The notes under the pieces are model-generated. The model ran no database searches, was not told where the DNA came from, and was given only the letters and a program-made list of their open reading frames with translations. Made by a program: the position numbers and the translations under genes. From Chloroflexota bacterium (lineage in GTDB: Bacteria > Chloroflexota > Anaerolineae > Anaerolineales > Villigracilaceae), in NCBI GenBank assembly GCA_016875755.1, contig VGOX01000009.1:1-18107 (forward strand): 18,107 nucleotides of DNA. The letters run 5' to 3'. This document shows, in pieces, positions 7,386-13,404 of the stretch (its first letter is position 1; each line of letters begins with the position of its first letter).

Positions 7386-8735
7386 ATGCTCATAACGAAC
7401 GCAAACATCATCACCTGGGAAACTCCCAACCGAGTCCTGTCGAATTACGCCATCCTGATCGAAGGCGGGCATATCAAAGAGATCGGGACAACCCGCTCGC
7501 TGACTGCCAAATATCCCAAAGCCAAAACAAGCGATGCGGGCGGGCAATATGTGATGCCCGGCGGCATTTGCGCCCATACTCATTTTTACGGCGCATTTGC
7601 GCGCGGTATGGCCATCCCCGGGCCAGCGCCAAAAGATTTCCCTGAGATCCTGCAAAAGCTGTGGTGGCCGCTAGACCGTTCGCTGGATGCGGAAGGCGTG
7701 CGTTACTCCGCACTGGTCTGTCTCGTTGATGCGATCAAGCATGGCACGACTACGCTCATCGATCATCACGCTTCGCCCAATTTCATCGATGGCTCACTTG
7801 ACCTGATCGCCGATGCTGTTGATAAAAGCGGTTTGCGCGGCGTGTTGTGCTACGAAGTCACCGACCGTGATGGAACGGAAAAAGCAAACGCGGGAATTAA
7901 CGAGAACGTTCGATTCTTGCGGCGACTGGCAAACAATCCACACCCGCGCCTCGCCGGGACTTTCGGCCTGCACGCCAGTCTGACGCTTTCCGGCGCTACC
8001 TTACAGGCGTGCCGCGCCGCCGCCCCCGAAGGGACAGGTTTCCACGTCCACACTGCCGAACATGAATCAGACGAGTACGACAGCCTGCAACGCTCCAACA
8101 TGCGGGTAATCGACCGTTTGCTAAAACACGAGATTTTAGGTCCCAACACCATCACCGCGCACGGTGTCCATTTTGATGCGCGAGAGATGGAAATTTTGAA
8201 GGAAACCGAAACCTGGCTCACGCACCAGCCGCGCTCGAACATGAACAACGGCGTGGGCGTGGCGCAGATTGAGTCGATGATGCGCATGGGCGTCAAAGTT
8301 TGCTTGGGGAATGACGGTTTTACCAATTCGATGTGGGATGAATGGAAGACAGCCTATCTCCTACATAAATCGCATCATCGTGACCCGCGCCGCATGGGCG
8401 GGTATGATGTGCAGCAAATGGCGGCATACAACAACGCTGAACTTGCCAGAAAATTCTTCCCTGAAGCACCCATTGGGCAGCTCGTCCCTGGCGCAGTAGC
8501 AGATTTGATCTTTGTGGAGTACCATCCCTTCACCCCACTCACCGATGGCAACCTGCCGTGGCATATCATTTTTGGTTTCCAGCAAAGCATGGTCACCTCC
8601 ACAATGGTGGCGGGTAAGTTCCTGATGAAAGACCGTGAACTGCTCACCCTCGACGAAGCCGAGATTGCCGCACGCGCAAGGGAGATCGCCCCGCGCATTT
8701 GGAAAAAGTACGAAGAAGAAGTTGCAAAAATATAA
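7386..8735 (+). CDS. ssnA: SsnA-type amidohydrolase (putative aminohydrolase)
   Basis: The 449-residue product is a metal-dependent amidohydrolase of the cytosine deaminase/chlorohydrolase class. Metal ligands are visible: H64-T-H66 (HTHF after VMPGG), H222 in HVHTAEH, H259 in TAHGV and D310 in LGNDG. Extended blocks such as KLWWPLDR, IDHHASP, ARSNMNN-like RSNMNN and the C-terminal HIIFG region match the SsnA subfamily from memory of E. coli SsnA, rather than guanine deaminase or TrzN. The true substrate of SsnA is not established; in E. coli the gene lies among purine and molybdenum-hydroxylase genes. Start ATG 7386 is 2 bases after the NACHT gene stop; an earlier in-frame start at 7323 would overlap that gene by 61 bases and is rejected. 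The stop lies within a TATAAT sequence (8731-8736). Confidence 0.85.
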   Translation: MLITNANIITWETPNRVLSNYAILIEGGHIKEIGTTRSLTAKYPKAKTSDAGGQYVMPGGICAHTHFYGAFARGMAIPGPAPKDFPEILQKLWWPLDRSLDAEGVRYSALVCLVDAIKHGTTTLIDHHASPNFIDGSLDLIADAVDKSGLRGVLCYEVTDRDGTEKANAGINENVRFLRRLANNPHPRLAGTFGLHASLTLSGATLQACRAAAPEGTGFHVHTAEHESDEYDSLQRSNMRVIDRLLKHEILGPNTITAHGVHFDAREMEILKETETWLTHQPRSNMNNGVGVAQIESMMRMGVKVCLGNDGFTNSMWDEWKTAYLLHKSHHRDPRRMGGYDVQQMAAYNNAELARKFFPEAPIGQLVPGAVADLIFVEYHPFTPLTDGNLPWHIIFGFQQSMVTSTMVAGKFLMKDRELLTLDEAEIAARAREIAPRIWKKYEEEVAKI

Positions 8736-8748
8736 TCACGGAGACATT

Positions 8749-9432
8749 ATGAACGATAAACATCTTTTAATTTCCATTGCTGTGTTAGGCGGAACAGGAA
8801 AAGAAGGCAAAGGTCTCGCTTTTCGCTGGGCGCGTGCTGGCTATCATGTCTTGATCGGTTCGCGGGATGCGGAAAAAGCAATCGCCGCGGCAACCGAGGT
8901 CAGGGAAATGCTTGGGGATGGAGTCTCTGTCAATGGGCTGGGCAATTTGGAGGCGGCGAAGGAAGCGAATATCGTCGTGCTGACTGTGCCATATTCCGCG
9001 CATCGTTCCACATTGGAAGCGGTCAAGGATCAACTTCAGGGAAAAATTCTTGTAGATGTGACTGTACCGCTCGTGCCGCCGAAAGTTGCAACCGTACAAA
9101 TGCCCGCCGCAGGTTCCGCCGCGCAGGAAGCGAAAGAGATCGTCGGCGAAGGCGTGGAAGTATGCGCCGCCTTCCAGAATATTTCGCATGAGCATTTGCT
9201 CGATCATTCGGACGTGGAATGTGATGTGCTGGTGACGGGCACAAGCAAAGCCGCGCGCGAAGAAGTGATCAAACTGGTCGAAGCCGCAGGGCTGAACGGC
9301 TGGGATGCAGGACCGATTCAGAACTCGGTTGTGGTTGAAGGCTTGACCAGTGTGTTGATCGGCATCAACAAAAAATACGGCTCCACCCATGCGGGCATCA
9401 AGATCACGGGAACAAAACAATCCGCAGATTGA
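8749..9432 (+). CDS. npdG: NADPH-dependent F420 reductase (F420H2:NADP oxidoreductase)
   Basis: The 227-residue enzyme transfers hydride between F420 and NADP. Its N-terminal Rossmann motif IAVLGGTGKEGKGLA (10-24) followed by GYHVLIGSRD (31-40) is the signature of this family (Fno/NpdG), where the loop after IGSR contacts the NADP phosphate. Later blocks (VLTVPYS, ILVDVTVPL, the GWDAGP region) also fit. Start ATG 8749 has GGAG at 8740-8743; longer starts would read into ssnA. The last three codons before TGA (Ser-Ala-Asp) lie inside the left arm of a 28-base repeat (9421-9448), so the present C-terminus seems to have been created by an insertion. It belongs with the cofE-cofC cluster downstream. 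Confidence 0.92.
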   Translation: MNDKHLLISIAVLGGTGKEGKGLAFRWARAGYHVLIGSRDAEKAIAAATEVREMLGDGVSVNGLGNLEAAKEANIVVLTVPYSAHRSTLEAVKDQLQGKILVDVTVPLVPPKVATVQMPAAGSAAQEAKEIVGEGVEVCAAFQNISHEHLLDHSDVECDVLVTGTSKAAREEVIKLVEAAGLNGWDAGPIQNSVVVEGLTSVLIGINKKYGSTHAGIKITGTKQSAD

Positions 9433-9448
9433 ATAGATTTCGCAGATT
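9421..9448 (+). repeat. Left arm: three 9-base units, consensus NCGCAGATT
   Basis: After one leading base, the arm divides into three consecutive 9-mers: CCGCAGATT, a diverged middle unit ending GATT, and TCGCAGATT. It overlaps the final codons and stop of npdG and ends 6 bases before the GxxExxY start codon. Confidence 0.75.
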
Positions 9449-9454
9449 AGTTAT

Positions 9455-9880
9455 ATGAGAGCACCTGACCAGCGAGACCCGCAAACCTATGCAATCATCG
9501 GCGCATGCATTGAAATCCATCGTCAGTTGGGACACGGATTCCTTGAAGCCGTTTACCAAGTGGCTGCGGCGATCGAATTTCCACTCAAAAATGTTCCCTT
9601 TGACCGCGAAGTGGCTTCACCAATTAAGTACAAAGAAATAGTATTGCCCACTCAGTATCGAGTAGATTTTGTCTGTTTTTCGGAAATCATCGTCGAATTT
9701 AAAGCTTTGTCTCATATGGGCAATGTTGAAGAATCACAACTTTTGAATTACCTAAAAGCAACGGGGTGTAAACGCGGTTTACTTATCAACTTTGGAAATT
9801 CAAGCCTGCAATACAAACGAATGGTATGGGATTACGATGAATTGATCCCTCCAAATAATAAATCTGCGCAATCAGCGTAA
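9455..9880 (+). CDS. GxxExxY family protein (PD-(D/E)xK nuclease-like fold)
   Basis: The 141-residue product has the naming motif GFLEAVY (G28, E31, Y34) and a later restriction-endonuclease-like core: D71 in RVDFV and E81-F-K83 in VEFKAL. These match the GxxExxY family, which is assigned to the PD-(D/E)xK superfamily; no biological function is established. It is much more AT-rich than its neighbours and lies precisely between inverted repeat arms, and its last six residues (KSAQSA) and stop are encoded by the right arm. ATG 9455 has no clear Shine-Dalgarno. It separates npdG from cofE but has no evident role in F420 metabolism. I read it as cargo, or the active protein, of a small insertion unit. 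Confidence 0.85.
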   Translation: MRAPDQRDPQTYAIIGACIEIHRQLGHGFLEAVYQVAAAIEFPLKNVPFDREVASPIKYKEIVLPTQYRVDFVCFSEIIVEFKALSHMGNVEESQLLNYLKATGCKRGLLINFGNSSLQYKRMVWDYDELIPPNNKSAQSA

Positions 9881-9888
9881 TCTGCGGA
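9861..9888 (-). repeat. Right arm: inverted copy of the 9-base repeat array
   Basis: Read on the minus strand this arm is three 9-mers (CCGCAGATT, ACGCTGATT, GCGCAGATT) after one leading base. The outer 10 bases match the left arm exactly and the inner unit matches at 8 of 9; the middle unit is diverged. It encodes the C-terminus of the GxxExxY protein and ends 7 bases before the probable cofE start codon. Confidence 0.75.
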
Positions 9889-9895
9889 TAAGACC

Positions 9896-10666
9896 TTGCC
9901 CCCCCTCACACTAACCCCTCTTCAAAATATCCCACTCATCCGCCAAGGCGACCACCTGGCGGATATTCTTCTTAACTCCCTGCGTGAAACAAACCTGAAT
10001 TTGCAGGACAACGATATTCTCGTTCTTGCGCAAAAGATCATCAGCAAAGCCGAAGGGCGCATGGTCAACCTTGCGGATGTGATCGTATCGCAACGTGCAG
10101 TTGACCTTGGCACCGAAACCGAAAAAGACCCGCGGCTTGTAGAACTCATGCTGCGTGAAAGCAACGAGGTTGTCCGTTCGCGCAAGGGCGTGATCGTGGT
10201 GGAACATAAACTCGGATTCATCTGTGCCAACGCAGGCATCGACCATTCCAATGTCATGGGGGATGGAGAAAAAAAAGAAGATTTCGTTTTGCTGCTTCCA
10301 GAAGATCCAGATGCATCTGCCAGGGAACTGCGCGAGAAGACAAAACAAAAAACAGGCAAAACCATCGGTGTGATGATCATCGACTCGCATGGGCGCGCAT
10401 GGCGCAATGGAACTGTCGGCGTGTGCATCGGGCTGAGCGGCATCCCTGCCGTGGTGGATGAACGCGGCTGGCAAGACCTGTTCGGATACACGCTCAAAGC
10501 CACCATCGTCGGCGTGGCAGATGAGCTCGCCGCCGCTGCATCACTCGTCATGGGGCAAGCCGCCGAGGGAACACCCGCCACCCATGTGCGTGGATTTCCT
10601 TATCCGCTGGGCGAAGGCTCATTGCAGGAATTAATTCGTCCAAAAGAAATGGACATGTTCCGTTGA
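9896..10666 (+). CDS. cofE: Coenzyme F420-0:L-glutamate ligase
   Basis: CofE adds L-glutamate residues to F420-0 using GTP and divalent metal. The 256-residue protein has the family blocks VLAQKIISKAEGR (43-55), ICANAGIDHSNV (109-120), IIDSHGRAWRNGTVG (161-175) plus CIGLSG, and the helix ADELAAAASLVMGQ (208-221). It is the single-domain form without the nitroreductase domain fused in actinobacterial FbiB; a separate nitroreductase lies two genes downstream. The only start that keeps the N-terminal strand LTLTPLQNIPLI is TTG 9896; the next in-frame ATG would remove about 55 residues. The leader is only 7 bases from the insertion arm and has at best a weak GGA (9886-9888) contributed by that arm, so expression may have been altered by the insertion. 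Confidence 0.92.
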   Translation: MPPLTLTPLQNIPLIRQGDHLADILLNSLRETNLNLQDNDILVLAQKIISKAEGRMVNLADVIVSQRAVDLGTETEKDPRLVELMLRESNEVVRSRKGVIVVEHKLGFICANAGIDHSNVMGDGEKKEDFVLLLPEDPDASARELREKTKQKTGKTIGVMIIDSHGRAWRNGTVGVCIGLSGIPAVVDERGWQDLFGYTLKATIVGVADELAAAASLVMGQAAEGTPATHVRGFPYPLGEGSLQELIRPKEMDMFR

Positions 10667-10737
10667 TAGATCATTGACCGCGGACCGCAGACCATAGACC
10701 ATTTTTTATCGTCCATCGTCCACGGTCCATGGTCTAT
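10666..10737. repeat. Inverted array of 7-base GACC units (cruciform-capable)
   Basis: The region after cofE contains five consecutive heptads with consensus NNGACCN (10667-10701) and, after a T-rich spacer, four heptads of the opposite orientation (NNGGTCC/NNCGTCC type, 10708-10735). As an inverted repeat, 10666-10695 matches the complement of 10708-10737 at 22 of 30 positions. CCGCGG and CCATGG palindromes are embedded. There is no open reading frame inside. The T-run sits in the loop rather than after the stem, so it is not a standard terminator. Confidence 0.75.
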
Positions 10738-10766
10738 TAAGAAACTAACGCAAATCTTATAAGCGG

Positions 10767-10794
10767 TTGATACACTTCCCCTCACAATAATAAT
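10767..10794 (+). promoter_or_regulatory. Possible promoter before the FDOR gene
   Basis: TTGATA (10767-10772) and AATAAT (10789-10794) are 16 bases apart in the 140-base gap after cofE. The -35 is good and the -10 weak. The -10 runs almost into the Shine-Dalgarno GGAGA (10796-10800), so a transcript from it would start within or just after that site. This is tentative. Confidence 0.25.
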
Positions 10795-10806
10795 TGGAGA
10801 AAAATC

Positions 10807-11199
10807 ATGCCGTTCCCTGAAAAATTTCATGACCTGTTCAAGCCTGAAACCAAAGCATTTCTCTACCTTGCCACCGTAAGCGAAAAAGGCAACCCGCAAG
10901 TCACACCCGTTTGGTTCGACCATGACGGCGAGCATATTCTCATCAACACCAACGAAGGGCGCATCAAAGACCGTAACATGAAGGAACGCCCCGACGTACA
11001 CATGGTCATTCAAGATCCCAGCGACCCCTACCGCTACCTCGGCATCCGCGGCAAAGTCGTCTCGTACACTCGCGAAGGCGCGGATGAACATATCGACATG
11101 CTCTCCCGCCGCTACTACGGCAAACCGTGGACATACCGCGAGGGACAAAAGCGGATCATCTTCAAAATTCAGCCCACCCGCTTTGACGACCACGCCTGA
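10807..11199 (+). CDS. F420-dependent flavin/deazaflavin oxidoreductase, split beta-barrel (FDOR-B/PPOX class)
   Basis: This 130-residue protein has the split beta-barrel pattern of the PPOX/FDOR superfamily: AFLYLATVSEKGNPQVTPV at its N-terminal third (reported here as AFLYLATV, then GNPQVTPVWF), followed by ILINTNEGR, KDRNMKERP and a YLGIRGKVV strand. These match the short F420-binding FDOR-B enzymes, which use F420H2 to reduce or bind small ligands such as biliverdin; the exact substrate cannot be read. Start ATG 10807 is preceded by GGAGA (10796-10800). Its 3' end overlaps the probable TTG start of the nitroreductase gene by 17 bases, which suggests co-translation. Its position between cofE and cofD supports F420 rather than FMN as cofactor. 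Confidence 0.85.
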   Translation: MPFPEKFHDLFKPETKAFLYLATVSEKGNPQVTPVWFDHDGEHILINTNEGRIKDRNMKERPDVHMVIQDPSDPYRYLGIRGKVVSYTREGADEHIDMLSRRYYGKPWTYREGQKRIIFKIQPTRFDDHA

Positions 11200-11794
11200 T
11201 CTCCACGCCTTTCTGCGGACGCGCCGCTCGATCCGCCGCTTCAAAGCGGACCGTGTGCCTGATTCCGTTATAAGGGACATTCTCCACACGGCGACCTTTG
11301 CCCCGTCCGCGCACAACCGCCAACCCTGGCGCTTCATCGTGCTGACCGATTCCCCTGCCAAGCAGCATCTTTCCGACGCAATGGCAGCGGAATTTCAGCG
11401 CGACCTTGAAAAAGATAACATCTCATCTGAAGAGATCACAAAACGAGTGAACCGTTCGCGCGAACGCATCACAGGCGCGCCTGTCGTAGTCATACTCTGC
11501 CTCGACATGAGTGAAATGGACGCATACCCCGACGCGCGCCGCAAAAAAGCGGAGTACATCATCGCCACCCAATCTGCCGCCAATGCGGGGATGCAATTAC
11601 TGCTCGCCGCCCACGCAGAAGGGCTCGGCGGTGTGTGGGTGTGCAGCCCAATGTTTGCACAGGAAACCGTGCAAAAAGCATTGAATATTCCAACCACCTG
11701 GGAACCGCAAGCCATGTTTTTGTTGGGGTATCCCGTGGATACTCCCCCAGTGCGGGAGAGAAAAAAATTACAGGAAATTGCAATCTTCCTATGA
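11183..11794 (+). CDS. Stand-alone nitroreductase-family flavoprotein, candidate dehydro-F420-0 reductase
   Basis: The 203-residue protein has the nitroreductase fold signatures RTRRSIRRF (12-20, FMN phosphate-binding arginines) and PSAHNRQPWRF (41-51), and a C-terminal GLGGVWVCSP block. In actinobacterial FbiB a domain of this family is fused behind CofE and reduces dehydro-F420-0 with FMNH2. Here it is a separate gene between FDOR and cofD, so the same step is a reasonable inference, but a general nitroreductase is not excluded. Start choice is uncertain: TTG 11183 gives a normal-length protein and overlaps FDOR by 17 bases; an in-frame ATG at 11084 would overlap by 116 bases and add a low-complexity tail. 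Its stop overlaps the cofD start as ATGA (11791-11794), a translational-coupling arrangement. Confidence 0.82.
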   Translation: MTTTPDLHAFLRTRRSIRRFKADRVPDSVIRDILHTATFAPSAHNRQPWRFIVLTDSPAKQHLSDAMAAEFQRDLEKDNISSEEITKRVNRSRERITGAPVVVILCLDMSEMDAYPDARRKKAEYIIATQSAANAGMQLLLAAHAEGLGGVWVCSPMFAQETVQKALNIPTTWEPQAMFLLGYPVDTPPVRERKKLQEIAIFL

Positions 11795-12705
11795 AAATCA
11801 CAGCCCTTGCGGGCGGAGTCGGTGGCGCGAAACTGGCGCACGGACTTGCCCAAATCCTTCCCCCCGAAGACCTGACCGTCATTGTCAACACAGGCGATGA
11901 TTTTGAACATCTTGGCCTGTACATTTGCCCCGATCTGGATACCGTCTGTTATACATTGGCGGGACTTGCCAACCCCGAAACAGGCTGGGGACGAGCGAAC
12001 GAAACATGGAACACGATTTCCAACGTGGAAACACTCGGCGGACCAAGCTGGTTTCGGCTGGGCGATCAGGACATTGCGACCCACCTTGAGCGAACGAGAC
12101 GTTTGAAAGAAGGGCAATCGCTTTCTCAGATCACAAAAGATTTCTGCAAAGCGTGGGGCATCCAGCACACCATTCTGCCCATGTCCGATGCGCCTGTGCG
12201 GACGATGGTGGATACAGACGAAGGCGAATTGGCATTTCAGGAGTACTTTGTCCACAGGCGCTGCGAGCCGAAGGTCAAAGGCTTTCGGTTTGACGGAGTC
12301 AAAGAAGCAGAACCAGCTATCGGCGTGAAAGAGGCGCTTAAGTCAGCCGATGCGATCGTCATTTGTCCGTCAAATCCCTGGGTGAGCGTGGATCCGATTC
12401 TGCAAGTCGTCAAAGAAATCAAAAAGCCCGTTGTTGCCGTTTCCCCCATCATCGGCGGAAAAACGGTAAAAGGGCCCGCTGTAAAAATGTATTCAGAACT
12501 TGGCATTGACCCCTCGGCATTGGCAGTAGCAAATCATTACCGCACCATCCTGACGGGTTTCGTGTTAGACAATCAAGACCTGAATATACAAACTGAAATA
12601 GATAATTTAGCGATTGAGACATTGGTCACAAACACACTTATGAACCACCTTGCAGATCGTGCCCGACTGGCACATGATGTGCTACACTTCATCGGGAGTT
12701 TATAA
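11791..12705 (+). CDS. cofD: 2-phospho-L-lactate (or phosphoenolpyruvate) transferase
   Basis: CofD/FbiA transfers the phospholactyl or enolpyruvyl-phosphate group from its GDP-activated form to Fo, giving F420-0 or dehydro-F420-0. The 304-residue product has the N-terminal glycine loop GGVGGAKLAHG (8-18), VNTGDDFEHLGLYICPD (32-48) with the catalytic-site aspartates, MSDAPVRTMV, ICPSNPWVSVDPIL and PIIGGKTVKGPA, all characteristic. Length is normal. ATG 11791 overlaps the nitroreductase stop by 4 bases, and cofC starts 3 bases after its stop, so nitroreductase, cofD and cofC form one translational unit. Which three-carbon donor is used cannot be decided from sequence by eye. Confidence 0.95.
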   Translation: MKITALAGGVGGAKLAHGLAQILPPEDLTVIVNTGDDFEHLGLYICPDLDTVCYTLAGLANPETGWGRANETWNTISNVETLGGPSWFRLGDQDIATHLERTRRLKEGQSLSQITKDFCKAWGIQHTILPMSDAPVRTMVDTDEGELAFQEYFVHRRCEPKVKGFRFDGVKEAEPAIGVKEALKSADAIVICPSNPWVSVDPILQVVKEIKKPVVAVSPIIGGKTVKGPAVKMYSELGIDPSALAVANHYRTILTGFVLDNQDLNIQTEIDNLAIETLVTNTLMNHLADRARLAHDVLHFIGSL

Positions 12706-12708
12706 ATT

Positions 12709-13317
12709 ATGTCACTTTGGGCAATCGTTCCCGTAAAACCATTACGCAGAGGGAAGTCCCGTCTGGCAGAAGCATTAACTGAAGAAGAGCGGGCAGCATT
12801 GAATGAAGAGATGTTGGCGCGGACCCTGAAAACGCTTTCAACTTTGAAGGAAGTGGATCAAGTTCTCGTTGTAAGCCGCGACCCGCACGCCTTGACCATT
12901 GCGCGAAATCACGGTGCAAAAACCGTGCAGGAGGATGGTCAGCCGCATTTGAATACCGCATTAACCCGCGCCACCGTGATAGCGCAAGTCCATGCGGCAC
13001 AGGGAGTGTTGATCTTGCCTGTTGACCTGCCGCTGCTTACCACCGATGACGTATTAGCGTTGATAGACCGCGCAACCAAACCGCCTGTAGTTGTGATTGC
13101 GCCAGATAGGCACGGCAAAGGCACGAACGCCCTGCTCATGATACCGCCGCAGCAGATCGAGTACGAATTTGGCGAGGGATCCTTCCAACGGCATTGCGAG
13201 CAAGCAAAACAATCTGGAGCGCGGCTGGAGATCGTCGACCTCCCATCACTAGGGCTCGACCTCGATCTTCCTGAAGACCTTGAGATGGTGCGAAAATTGG
13301 AAGCCTCAAAAGTATAG
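12709..13317 (+). CDS. cofC: Phospholactate/phosphoenolpyruvate guanylyltransferase
   Basis: CofC (FbiD in mycobacteria) activates 2-phospho-L-lactate, phosphoenolpyruvate or a related three-carbon phosphate with GTP for use by CofD. The 202-residue protein has a nucleotidyltransferase fold: VPVKPLRRGKSRLA (7-20) is the guanine nucleotide loop, ILPVDLPLL (102-110) carries the metal-binding aspartate D106, KGTNALLM is the conserved substrate loop, and the C-terminus has LDLDLPEDL. The start ATG 12709 has GGGAG at 12694-12698, inside the end of cofD. It is the last gene before a strong hairpin and T-tract, so it probably closes the F420 biosynthesis transcript. Fo synthase is not nearby. Confidence 0.93.
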   Translation: MSLWAIVPVKPLRRGKSRLAEALTEEERAALNEEMLARTLKTLSTLKEVDQVLVVSRDPHALTIARNHGAKTVQEDGQPHLNTALTRATVIAQVHAAQGVLILPVDLPLLTTDDVLALIDRATKPPVVVIAPDRHGKGTNALLMIPPQQIEYEFGEGSFQRHCEQAKQSGARLEIVDLPSLGLDLDLPEDLEMVRKLEASKV

Positions 13318-13325
13318 ACATTCAA

Positions 13326-13380
13326 TTTGCCACAGGCAAGCAAACCCTATGAAGTTTGCGAAACCTGTGGCAAAATTTTT
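13326..13380 (+). terminator. Two-tier hairpin with T-tract between cofC and the luciferase-like gene
   Basis: An outer perfect 11-bp stem (TTTGCCACAGG 13326-13336 with 13364-13374) encloses an inner 6-bp stem GCAAAC/GTTTGC (13340-13345 with 13354-13359) and an 8-base loop. TTTTT follows at 13376-13380. It works as an intrinsic terminator of the cof transcript. It lies only 12 bases before the Shine-Dalgarno of the next gene, so it could also act as a read-through attenuator. Confidence 0.8.
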
Positions 13381-13404
13381 CATCCCACATTCAAGGAGAA
13401 TGCC

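Larger units (their letters stand above)
9421..9888 (+). mobile_element. Putative small insertion unit: GxxExxY gene bracketed by imperfect inverted repeats
   Basis: A 468-base segment bounded by 28-base inverted arms (9421-9448 and 9861-9888, 22 of 28 positions matching) encloses a single AT-rich gene. Two hand-counted 60-base lines in the gene give 26/60 and 21/60 GC, against 36/60 in npdG just upstream. Removing 9421-9888 places TAA (9889-9891) directly in frame behind npdG codon CAA (9418-9420), a tidy empty-site reconstruction. No transposase or target duplication is seen, so mobility is inferred. Confidence 0.45.

Noticed and set aside
8731..8736. TATAAT overlapping the ssnA stop as a promoter for npdG
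   Set aside because: No -35 is visible and the predicted transcript would start inside the Shine-Dalgarno; it probably arises from the Lys-Ile-stop codons, though it cannot be fully excluded.
10666..10737. Heptad array as a CRISPR or an ordinary terminator of cofE
   Set aside because: Units are 7 bases without spacers, and the T-run lies in the loop rather than after the stem.
11395..12255. 286-codon minus-strand frame across the nitroreductase and cofD genes
   Set aside because: It spans two well-supported genes and has no recognisable motif.
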